Source: Coprinopsis marcescibilis (Eukaryota > Basidiomycota > Agaricomycetes > Agaricales > Psathyrellaceae). Taken from it: a stretch of DNA of 64,000 bases. The number at the start of each line of letters is the position of its first letter. Within the stretch, counting starts at the first letter, position 1. The stretch is from contig ML210280.1 of NCBI GenBank assembly GCA_004369085.1, positions 20,232 to 84,231 on the forward strand. Direction: 5' to 3'. The notes below the pieces were generated by a model. It did not search any database. It was given only the letters and a program-made list of their open reading frames with translations, and was not told where the DNA came from. Both the position numbers and the translations under genes were made by a program. Below, piece by piece: positions 12,146-22,317 of this stretch.

Positions 12146-12496
12146 CGCCTTGCTCGCATTTTCAAGACTCTCTCCCTGTGTCTCCAAGCGCTGGAATGCT
12201 ACTACGACAGAATAGTTCCATCTACACCCTCCAACACCTCATTAATGTACCCTTCTCCGACGACAGCCAATGGTACCCCTCTCCCTGTGATCAAGTACAC
12301 CGGATACCTAGGCCACGATGGCTCACCTTTCGTGACAGTCCCCAATTTGGGAGAGAGGAACACTGCCCTCTATACCGGCACTCTAGAAGACAAGCCAGTC
12401 TTGATCAAATTTGCCCCCTGTTACAACAAGGAAGCCCACACCCTGCTGGCGAACGCTAATCTTGCGCCGGGCCTTCGTGTGGTCGTAAATGGTTAA
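12146..12496 (+). pseudogene. Fragment of an agaricomycete kinase-like protein
   Basis: The translation contains RLARIFKTLSLCLQALECYY, then YTGYLGHDGSPFVTVPNLGE, GTLEDKPVLIKFAPCYNKEA and HTLLANANLAPGL. From family knowledge, this matches the start of a divergent protein-kinase-like domain common in agaricomycete genomes, with a beta-strand lysine in VLIKF and a helix AHxLLA. Nothing matching the catalytic loop follows, and the frame stops soon after at 12496. It is therefore read as a truncated relic rather than a working kinase. Confidence 0.55.
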
Positions 12497-13661
12497 ATTG
12501 ACTTTATTTACAGTTTACAGAAGGTTTAAATTCCATCTTCCCGCCCAAGTACAATGCCGGTACCAAACCTCACGGAAAGGCTGCCTTAACTCCTTAGCAA
12601 GTATTATTGCCACTGTGTACGATTGTAGGACTTTTTCATTTTTGAACATATACACTTGGAAATTGTCTGAAAAGCTGCGCATTGAGCTCCGGGTCAGGGC
12701 AGTTCCATTTGCCAAACATGCGGTCAAATATTTGACCGCCTATAGCAAATTTCATGTTTTCCGCGCCGTTCAGAATCTAATTTGTGCGCTAAAGCACCCT
12801 CCAATCGAGCACCGTCTATTCAAAGACTGTCAGTGAGGAGCCAACTCCATTCTTAGTGCAAGCGGCAACTTTATTAATGTCCAGGTTCACCCAATTCCCG
12901 GTGTGAGTGTATTCCGTATTGAACAACATACCAAAAAACATAAATATACAGACATCATCTTCCAGGACTGCGGGCACAAAAATAGGACTTAAATATACAG
13001 AAAGGTGCTTAGGAATATTTGAAGGGGAGATGAGCCACATGGTGGAAAAGACATACAGGTAACATATCCAAAACATATCCCGCACCCCGGTGCAGGTGAC
13101 ACAACAAGGGATCAAAACATGAGAAAGGCCTTTTGTAGCGGGTCGGTCGGAGAGAAGCCCGAACATAGATCGAGTCCCGATTTCTAAGCGCCCGTTGACG
13201 GCTGCGCCGACATTTCAGCATGTAGCACCCGTACATGCACCTGCGAAAGCTGCAGACACATGCACGGGTGGTCTCATCATATTATCCTAATTTGGATTTC
13301 ATGCTGAGACGTAACTGACCCGTTTGGCAGCGAAGGTCCAAATTTTTAGCAAAAAAACGGGGCTTCGAGCCCAACACGTGATCAAAACCTGGCGGCCAGA
13401 GGTGACAGTACAACGGTGTTTACCAGCAGGTGTAACTTGACGCACAACAGTGACCTTTTGAAAATTGGTAGTGGTTTTTCCAGGCGATCTCTTTCAGTCG
13501 CATATACTTCTGCTGCCAGCGAAACAAGTCCTGTAACCGTAGGAACCGTATTTCCTTCAATAGCATTGAGGTGATGTTGTCCAATTGTTCTTGGATAGCT
13601 GCAAAGGCATGTTCGTAGATGACAATAGGTGGAACTTCAACTTTCCCTGTTCTGACAGAGA

Positions 13662-13951
13662 GCTTCTTTGATCTTGTAATCGTTACTGCTGGGTTTTACC
13701 GCGAACGAAGGCGACGTGTGGGGCTCATATGATAATCAGAGGCCAAATCAGTTCATGGGCGCTAAGTATGAAGGCCATATATAATGATGCCCCCTTAGGC
13801 TTACATTTTCAAGCTTTTAAGTTTGCCCCTCAATACCCGAAGAAACCTTTTGGATAAACTGGCTCCTCTGCGCGTTGCGTATTACCCAAGTCTCCAGTTG
13901 GATGCTTGCAACTTGGGAGAACTGGATATGATTGTGACAAAGCTGTGGGAC
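13662..13951 (+). repeat. Diverged direct repeat, copy 2
   Basis: Partner of 11028-11301. This copy ends about 160 bp before the 7TM start codon at 14112, so it overlaps that gene's upstream region. Copy 1 lies just downstream of the peroxygenase. Confidence 0.8.
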
Positions 13952-14056
13952 ATTTCACGACTTTGTCATCAGAAATTCAGTATATCAGAAGGTCCGAACA
14001 TCGTTCCACCTTGAATCACTCCTCCTTCACGACACATATCACCGAATGGATTTAGA

Positions 14057-14064
14057 TATATAAG
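14057..14064 (+). promoter_or_regulatory. TATA box of the 14.1-kb 7TM gene
   Basis: TATATAAG lies 48 bases upstream of the ATG. A similar TATATAA-type box precedes the other intact family members at a comparable distance. Confidence 0.55.
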
Positions 14065-14111
14065 CCTCAAGCCAGACTCTCGCTTTCAACATTCAAACGA
14101 TTTCCCTCGCC

Positions 14112-15406
14112 ATGGGTCTTGCCAAGTTGACCGACGAGGAATCGCGACCATTGAAAATTGCGCTCCTGGCGAGTATACTGCTTCTTGCGGTCGTCTTTGG
14201 TAAGTTCTATGCCCTGGGTACCATACTCTACTTAATGACGTATCTCAGGGATACATTTATTCATATTCGTTGAAGTTCTTCTTAACTTTCTTCGATCGTC
14301 TCAAGAGGCACGGAGGACCCAGCGGGTCTACACCGTTGTTTCCTTTACTATATTTGTTGCTTTTATCGTATTTACCCTTGCTCGTAATCTGGATGTCGGC
14401 TCGATGCTCGTGGATAAACTAACCTTTCTTGAAGCTGTGCGGAAGATTGGAGTCAATCCCGCAGTTTGGAGAACCGTAGTTGAGCAGCTCGCCGGTGGGC
14501 TGATACAGATTGTCGGGGAGGGGATGATGGTGCGTACTGTTTATCACATCACGGTTGCCCTGAAGCTAAGGAATAGATCCAGCTCTTTCGCTGTTTCATA
14601 ATTTGGGATCATAGAAGAGCAGTTATTGTTCTTCCAGCCATCCTGTACGTGTCGACTGCAGGTAAGCTATTAATATTTCGACCTTCCATCTTGTGGCTTA
14701 GCGATGCACGACAGTAATGGGCCTTTCTGCAGTGATCATGGACCATATTCAGGCAATGAACACAACTGGTGTAGTGGAGAACCCCACCGCAAACGAAATG
14801 GGGCTGTGGCTGGCCTACTTCGTTTTGAGCATTGGTGTAAACTTTCTCCACACAAGCCTGATCGCTTACCCCATCATACGAATGAGGTATCAGATGCGGA
14901 AGCTGGATGCAGAGACATCGTTCAAGGTCTTACCTTCCCATCTAGAGCCATATACTCGGGTTCTTTCTATCATTATAGAGTCGGCGTTCCCTTTCACAAT
15001 CTCGGGGAGTCTGGCCGTGATAATCAGTGTTAACAAAAGCTCCGCTGCAACTTTGGCTGCTGCATGTGCCGCTCTTCCCATGTCGAATGTTGTGTGGACA
15101 TCCACTGCGGTACGTTGGTTTTAGGGGCTTTCTCAAACTTTACTTAACGTCTACAACACCCCCTAGTCTTTAGCGCCGCATCTCATTATTTACCGTGTGG
15201 CTCGAGGACGGTCGTGGACGCGCAATCCGGCAACAGATTGGGTCATATTGTCTCAGCAGCTTTCCTCCTCTCACCTCGGCACGAAACTTGAAAGAAAAAA
15301 CGATTTTAATTTCTCAGTAATGGTTGAGCCTCAAAGCGCACATGTCTCGGGCAGAGATATGGAGTGGGGACGGTGCAGGCCAATTAGTACTGCGTCTGAG
15401 CCTTAG
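14112..15406 (+). CDS. Seven-helix membrane protein, family member 1
   Basis: A GPCR-like 7TM protein of a large unnamed agaricomycete family; ligand and function are unknown. It starts MGLAKLTDEESRPLKIALLA (helix 1). Helix 2 is RVYTVVSFTIFVAFIVFTLA. Helix 3 leads into the family motif IQLFRCFIIWDHRRAV. Helix 5 is LWLAYFVLSIGVNF and ends at the basic IRMRYQMRKL. Helix 6 contains RVLSIIIESAFPFTISG. Helix 7 is followed by SLAPHLIIYRVARGRSWTRN, the strongest family signature. The tail is about 55 residues, polar and poorly conserved, ending at a TAG at 15404-15406. Introns fall at the same places as in the other members. The gene looks intact. Confidence 0.85.
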
Positions 15407-16526
15407 ACAATGGGGGAACCAGACCAGCGCTCCATTCGATCTTACTACGCTCTGTAGCTCTGTCGCATTGCCTGGCGGGCAAATAAAACACAGCAATGAT
15501 CATCTTGAATTCGCTTCTCAAACGAGATGAACACCACTGCATCAGTGCGTAACCCCATGATGAACGAACGAAAGGACTATATTTAAGCTAGAGAAATCAT
15601 TAGTCAACATTACCATGATCATCATGTTCGTTGAACCCTGTCTTGGGCTGGGCAGTGGATTGGAAGGATCACCTTGTGGACTCTCAGCGTATCAGCTAAG
15701 ATATCTGATATCGGGGAGATATGTCACTGCCCTCTTGAACAAAGCTCAGCTGTGTAACAGAACTCGAGGACCAAATTTGTAGTACAGAAGCATTACGAGA
15801 GCGCGGGTTATCCTTCAGTGTCAATTAAACATGTAGACCGGTGCCAAGCATACACCGATTCTCCACAAACGCGTTCTATCTCATTGGTCGGATATAAGTT
15901 TAATGACGGACCCGCTTCGCTTCGAGGAGCCTTGAATTCGATTGGTAGGCTTCTAACTTCTCTCGACCATTTCTCCGTTGATGTACAGTCTTCTCCTGGG
16001 ATTTGAGTGCCAGAAGCAGACTCAAGGACTTGACTCGAGGATATTTTGAAAGTCCATCACAAACGGTTGTCTAACCATTACGCTCTGTCTGTATCACGAA
16101 TACGCGCCTCGTTCCTGAACACGACCCAAATGATCTCTCGGGAGCCTCTATACGCGAACGTACCTCAGCATCGAGTTACCCCGGACCCGAGAGCGGCGAT
16201 AAAAGAATTTCTCAGACACATCGCTCTAAGTCCGGTCCTCGATCACCACTCACAGATCTTCCGTTTATATGTGATGGCGACCCGAATATCGGCCCACCCG
16301 TCCCAGCCAATGCACAACCGTCGTGCCAAACTGCACATTTACAGCACAATGGTGGAATCATGGGACGTGGGGGTTGTGAGAGGGAATGGCCAATTGAATG
16401 GCTCATATTCCCGATGTTCACGCCCGCGTTGAGTTCTCAGAGCCGATGATGTCCCGATTGACGCCTCAAGCTTGCATATTTAAGTTGGAGAGGGGAAGGG
16501 GAAGTGGTATATCCGATTTGCCAGAC
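15407..16526. other. Intergenic region, no gene seen
   Basis: No conserved block was recognised. A TATTTAAG at 16477-16484 probably belongs to the AA8-CBM1 gene. Confidence 0.5.
16477..16484 (+). promoter_or_regulatory. Candidate TATA box of the AA8-CBM1 gene
   Basis: TATTTAAG lies 43 bases upstream of the chosen ATG at 16527. This favours that start over an in-frame ATG at 16398, which would place the signal peptide internally. Confidence 0.45.
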
Positions 16527-17667
16527 ATGTTGGCGATATTTGGATTCTTGCTTGTGATTGGGCTGCAAGGTAACGACTCAGTCAATTGTTGTGGCCCTCA
16601 ATACCTTCTTACACGCTCCCTGGTTTAGCCTTATCGGTTTCAGCGCAGACTGTATCCCGGTGGTGCGACAGCTGGACGAATGTTTGCTTCCAAAGGTTCT
16701 ATGATGCCAGCATAGACACAGGCTGGGGATACTTGTTCCCTTCCACCCCGCGAACCGAGTTCATAGGTATCTTCACTGCCCCAGTTGGGGTTGGGTGGGT
16801 TGGAACGAGTCTGGGAGGCGGTATGCGCAGCAATCCCCTCCTTCTTGCATGGGTTAATGGCCAAACTCCTCTCATTTCTGTTCGTTCCACCGCGTGAGCA
16901 TCATTCCATGCATGGACTCGGGCAGGCTCACAGACGGTTCTACTTGTGATATAGGCAATACGCTCCTCCCTCGCCTATCACTGGTCCAAGGGTTACGATC
17001 CTTGGAAGTTCGGGAGCGAACGCAACTCATCAACGTATCGTTTACCGCTGTGAGGTGAGCGAGTTTCACTCTGCGGTTTTATGGGGACATTGCTCACCTT
17101 CATCTCCTAGAACTGCACGACCTGGTCTGGCGGTACTGGTGGAATAAACCAGAATGGCAACCACATGTTTGGCTATGCGACACATGCCAATATTAAGCCT
17201 AGTCCGCCAAACAGTGCCACCGCAGGTATCCAACGCCATACACTCGCAAACCAGTTTTCCTTGAACACCGTTGATGCTCGTTCGACGACCTACGATGCAC
17301 AGCTCACTCTGCTCGTCAATACCCCGCCGCTCGTACCAGGTGGCCCACCCATTATTATCACGACTTCAAGTTCTAGTAGCACGAGTACTACCCCGATTAC
17401 ACAGACGTCCACCTCGACATCGACTGCTCCTGGCCCGACTCAATCACTTTATGGGCAATGGTAAGCGACTCTTCAGGTTTCACAACGTCCGAAAGATCCT
17501 GATTGGTCATTTAATAGCGGAGGATTGGGTTGGTCTGGACCTACGCAATGCCCTGTCGGAGCCGTTTGCAGGGCTGTAAGTGTCCAGCTAAATTTATTCC
17601 AAGTATGCGGTATCTGACCATATATAATTAGGCGAACAACTTCTTCCATCAATGCGTCCCTGCTTAG
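16527..17667 (+). CDS. Secreted b-type cytochrome, AA8 domain plus CBM1
   Basis: A cellulose-binding extracellular cytochrome like the carbohydrate-binding cytochrome b562 of Phanerochaete: the heme domain of cellobiose dehydrogenase without the flavin domain. It likely relays electrons, for example to lytic polysaccharide monooxygenases. The signal peptide MLAIFGFLLVIGLQALSVSA precedes the AA8 domain (WGYLFPSTPRTEFIGIFTAP, VGTSLGGGMRSNPLLLAWVN). The Met in GGGM is the expected axial heme ligand, and the His in GIQRHTLANQF is the likely second ligand. A Ser/Thr-rich linker precedes a CBM1 spread over three exons: LYGQCGGLGW, SGPTQCPVGAVC, NNFFHQCVPA. All four CBM1 cysteines are present, the first one (TG/C) being created by splicing. 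The protein has about 290 residues. Confidence 0.9.
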
Positions 17668-18323
17668 AACTGTGACATGCATTCAGAGCTATTTCGATAG
17701 GTTTCAAGTGATGTCACGTACTCAATAGACGATGTATCTTTTATCTCAGTGGTTATAGTGGTTAGTGTCTTGTGTCAGGGTCAATGTGTATTATTCAGAT
17801 CGTAAATTGGCTCTTGAAGATACTTATGGCAAAGCTTGACCGGCCCTAAATCAGCTTCGGTGTATCCCGGACAGTTAATCTCACGCCCGGACCATCTTAC
17901 GCAAGATGCCAAAGCCACCGTGCCGAAAACATTGAACCGCGACCGCCAGGACGTTGAGTGGGACCAGTACATAGTAAGTCAAGCACAATGCTAATGTAAA
18001 CGATCTCACCAGTGTACTTGTAGCAATTCAATCCTTGTTATTCCATAATCCACACCAAGTCTTCTTGGGTTCCGAACGCATGCTCTAGCCCCCGTAGAAG
18101 TTTCCAAGGTTTCGCCTTCGCAGTTAGACCAAGACATGAACACGCCTAATGTCAAGGGTAACGGCAAAGAACTGCGTCAGCTGAGGGTGACTACGTTCCC
18201 CCATCATTCAAAAGAATTTCGCGAATTTCAGAAGCGAAATTCGAACCAGAGAGTGTGGGATTGCAATTGGCAGGCTGGCCATATAATGGATTTTTGGGAG
18301 ACAATTGACACCCGTTTGGCTCT
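17668..18323. other. Intergenic region before GH92
   Basis: No gene was recognised. TATAAT at 18282-18287, about 40 bases before the GH92 ATG, may be a core promoter. Confidence 0.45.
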
Positions 18324-21300
18324 ATGGTCATGCATTATAGGAGCCTATTGCTTTTGCTATGGTCGTCACTGCTGGCAGCGGGCCAGTCACCCTCGGAGGC
18401 CGCAATCCCCAGGATTACGGACCCAGCGAGTTTCGTGAATCCGTTCATCGGCACTACTAATGTGGGACATGTATTTCCAGGTGCAACGATACCTCATGGG
18501 ATGATCAAGGCGGGAATGGATACAGACTCTCCTGGAAATGTGGGTTAAGTGCTTTCGATCCAGCGTGATTCTCTATACTAATGCACCCAAAGCATGCTGG
18601 GTATGATAGCAACCCCATATACAATGTCACCGGGTTCTCGCAATTGCACGACAGCGGAACAGGAGGAGTAAGCCATCGGATTCCTTCAAATAACTTTCAG
18701 CCCTGAATGCACACCTTGCAGTCTGTACCACTTTCCAACTTCAAAGTCTGGGCCTACGCAAACTGTACCGCTTTCGAACGGTGCCCTCCATCATTGGCCA
18801 ATCGCAAACTGCTTAGGAAGGTGTTATCAGACGGGAGCGCAGACGATTTCGCCTCTCCTGGATACTTCTCTACGAACCTAGTGAGTAAATACCCTTCTTC
18901 GCGTCCATTGGCTCAACCACATCGATCAGACCAATGGCATCCGGGTACAACTGACGGCAACGAGACGTACAGCTCTTCATCGTTACACCTTTCCTTCAGG
19001 AACGACCCAACCACGCATCCTCATCGACCTAACCAACGACGGACAACGAAGTAGCACCGACCCTCAACTGATAATCGACCCTGAAACAGGCCGCGTTGAA
19101 GGGGGTGCTTCGTTCGCCGCTTCGTTCGGTCCAGGTATGTGATGACGTCATCACGATTCCCCAACTACTGACCAAGGGTTCGTTGTACAGGACGATACCG
19201 AGCATTCGTTTGCGCGACTTTCCGAGGAGACGGGTACTCCCTGGGTAAGCCTACCGAGTATGGGGTCTGGCTGAACAACTTCCCGGTCAAGGGTACTACG
19301 GATATACGCCAGGTGTACTATGGTGGGCTCGCATCCTTTCTATTCTTTAGCTTTCTGAACGATGTCATCCGTAGGATTTCAACCTGAAATGGGGGCCATC
19401 TTTACTTTCAATCCAGCCCCAAGCGCAGATACGTCTATCTACGTCCGAGTTGGCGTTTCCTTCATCTCGACCTCGCAAGCGTGCCGTACCGCAGAGCAAG
19501 AAATACCAGACTTCGACTTTGATAGGGTTCACAAACAGAGCAGGGATTCGTGGAACGATGTTTTGGGGAGAATTCAAGTGGATACTGCAGATGTGCCACG
19601 GGAAACGGTCGAGCTTCTCTACTCTTCAGTACGTCCGTTCGATGCATATCGGAATCCTTGCTCATTGCTATTCAGGTTTATAGGACCCACATTGCCCCAG
19701 CTGACTGTACGCTACCTCTTCAGACACCGTCGATTAATACATCTGATTGTGGTACTGTGCACAGATACTGGCGAAAATCCCAACTGGAGATCTAGAGAAC
19801 CATACTTTGATTCACTCTATTGCAATGTTCGTCCCTTCTCCCGCTTCTCATACTTTCATTGATTCTGGTACACTCGCAGTGGGACACATACAGGACGCTA
19901 TTCCCGCTATTGTCTCTCCATGACCCCGTCACCTTTTCCAAGATCGTACGAGGGATGATCGACATTCAGAAGAACGAAGGTATGGTGTTTCTAGTATGGC
20001 ATTCCTTGCAAATCTCACTCGTCTGTTTCCCATTTAGGCTGGCTACCAGAGTGTCGTGGAGCAACGGTGCAGCACTATATGCAGGGAGGTAGTAGTGCGT
20101 ACTTTCCTCACTACACGAAGGGTCTGCTGCTGACCATTGTTGGCAATTCGCCATTAGATGCTGACCCCATTTTGGGCGAATTTTATGTCAAGTTTCATAA
20201 GCACGCCTCGGAGCTTGGCGTTCCTGCGTTAGATTTGTATAATGCGCTCCTTGCGGACGCTGAGAAGCAACCTCCGAATTGGAATTTGCAGGGTAGACAG
20301 GTGGAAGTTTGGAAGGATCTTGGTGGGTCTTCGTCTACTGTTCTTTGGTCGCCCCGTCGCTTACGTTCGAGACGTTTCAGGATATATCGCGCAGGACATG
20401 TTCTCGCCTGGTGGTGCCAACACGAAGCAGGTTTCTAGGACTCTCGAGGTTCGTTGAATCGTTGTCATGATTGGATATCATAGCTTATTATACTCTGCTT
20501 AGCACGCCTTTAATGACTTTTCAATAGCTCAAGTGGCGAAAATTATAGGGAGGAGAAACGACTTTAGGAAGGTGAATTGTTCAGCTCTTGTTGATGTACC
20601 ACAGTGCTCACGGGATATGTCCAGTACCTTGGCCGTGCAGGAAACTTTGTGAACGTTTGGAACGCTAATGTGTCTGTTCCCGATGAACCGTCGATTGTTG
20701 GAATGATGCAGGTAAGCATTAGGACTGCATTACACCGTACTCAAACATTGAATTACTGATCTCGTGGACGTTTTTCATAGCCCCGCTTCGCCGACGGAAC
20801 CTGGAACTACACAGACCCGCGCCATTGCAGTATCCACGATCCGCTCAAGGCTACCTGTTTTCTCAATGCTGTTCGAAGGGATGGGTTCTACGAAGGATCG
20901 CCGTTAGTTGTGAGTGCCGTTATCGAGCGATGCTGGTTTGCTGAAATTGATGATCGTACTTTAGTATTCACAGGTACTTTACTCGCACTGAAGATAACGG
21001 AATAGTAATAACTGATGATTCACTCAGTACGTCCCTCAAGATACGGCGAAACTCATCGAGCTCCAGGGTGGAGTAGACGCGTTTGTGAAAAGGCTCGATT
21101 TTATTTTCGCCAACGTAAGCCTCCCAATCTTGCTATTGTCGATGTTGTCGGCATCCTCTTTTGGTTACACCTTGCTGATTCTATGTTTGTAGGACTACTT
21201 TGAGTCGACGAACGAACCATCTCAGCAGATGCCATTTATGTATCACTATGCCGACAAACCGGGATTAAGCACCCAGCGGTCGAGGCAGGTTATTGCGCAG

Positions 21301-22003
21301 TACTTCAACACTTCTACGCATGGGCTTCCTGGTAACGATGGTGCGTTGGCCTGCATGTTTCCGAAATCTGCGTTGACGAACCATGATCCCTCCATAATGA
21401 ATATTCGCCAATAATTGGGGTTTTAACGCAATGTTTCTCCTAACCCTAACCCCAATTACCCTCGTTCAATCGCCGCCCTCTATTAATCTATTTCATAAAT
21501 CGCAATCGCTAGACTCTGGTAAGCAATTCACTCCCTTTCAGCCTTCACAGTTTTGGCTTGAACGTTTGTACCTTCAGGTGCGATGGGAAGCTACGCCGCA
21601 TTCTACCTGGCGGGACTGTACCCACTCCCCGCCACCCGCCAGTTCCTCCTCAGCTCTCCCTTCTTCAAGCAGATCTCCTTCCACAACCCCGTGTTCAAAA
21701 AGACAGCAACTATCAAGGCCATAGGCTTCGAGGGTAATCCTCCTGATGGAACTGGTGGCAAGGTGTTTGTGGGGGTGAGTGTTGCGAATTCGATGGTTGG
21801 GACTTTGTTGCTGACTGATGGGTTGTTTATTGTAGAGCGTGACGATAGATGGAAAGCCGTGGCATTCGAACTGCTATATCGACTGGGATGTGTTTGAGCA
21901 GGGCTCGACTGTGGACCTTCACCTTACTGATGATATTTCGGTCAGTTGTGGGACTGGAGAGGATGCATTGCCGCCTTCGATATCGACTGGGGGGTATGAT
22001 TGA
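18324..22003 (+). CDS. Secreted GH92 alpha-mannosidase
   Basis: Glycoside hydrolase family 92, calcium-dependent exo-alpha-mannosidases acting mainly on mannans and N-glycans; linkage specificity cannot be read here. The signal peptide (MVMHYRSLLLLLWSSLLAAG) leads into DPASFVNPFIGTTNVGHVFP, the family's first block. It continues with GYDSNPIYNVTGFSQLHDSG, GENPNWRSREPYFDSLYC, WDTYRTLFPLLSLHDPV, QGGSNADPILGEFYVKF, NDFSIAQVAK, WNYTDPRHCSIHDP, the catalytic-region GLPGNDDSGAMGSYAAFYL, and VTIDGKPWHSN near the end. About 15 exons are implied, one of only six bases (21513-21518). The stop is at 22001-22003. No broken frame was found once the introns are removed. Confidence 0.9.
21513..21518 (+). 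other. Six-base microexon in the GH92 gene
   Basis: ACTCTG between CGCTAG and GTAAGC is required to spell the conserved NDDSGAM block. Without it GAT-G cannot join GT-GCG-ATG with the right residues. Confidence 0.68.
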
Positions 22004-22317
22004 CTGGCATTAGTGCACTCTGAAGGGATGAAAATGCGATAGTACCACGATATTTTACTGTGGTAGTATGGTTTTTGTTTTTACAATGTCACTATTCCCT
22101 CGGGCTCATGATATCCGATGTCGTCACCTTTGACGCTAGGTAAAGCGATTGAGTGACTGAGCACGGAAATGCTGTTGACCGATTATATTTGGGAGATATT
22201 TACGTTTTCAGACGCGAAAGAGTTGACTGTAACGCCTGACCATTTCATGAAGACGGAAAGAAATTTTGATGACATTCGCCAATCAATGTAATATACACAG
22301 GTACATTTGTATCGAAT
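22004..22317. other. Convergent 3' spacer, GH92 and nitrite reductase
   Basis: These 314 bp lie between two stop codons facing each other. No feature beyond probable 3' UTRs was seen. Confidence 0.5.

Larger units (their letters stand above)
10896..14111. other. Gene-poor stretch with decayed material
   Basis: The interval between the peroxygenase and the first 7TM gene contains two diverged copies of a ~280-bp direct repeat (11028-11301 and 13662-13951). A kinase-like gene fragment lies near 12.15-12.5 kb. The rest is AT-rich, with no gene recognised. Confidence 0.6.

Noticed and set aside
21439..21453. Former chromosome end or telomere fusion
   Set aside because: Only two telomere-type units are present, inside an intron of an intact gene; noted as a curiosity only.
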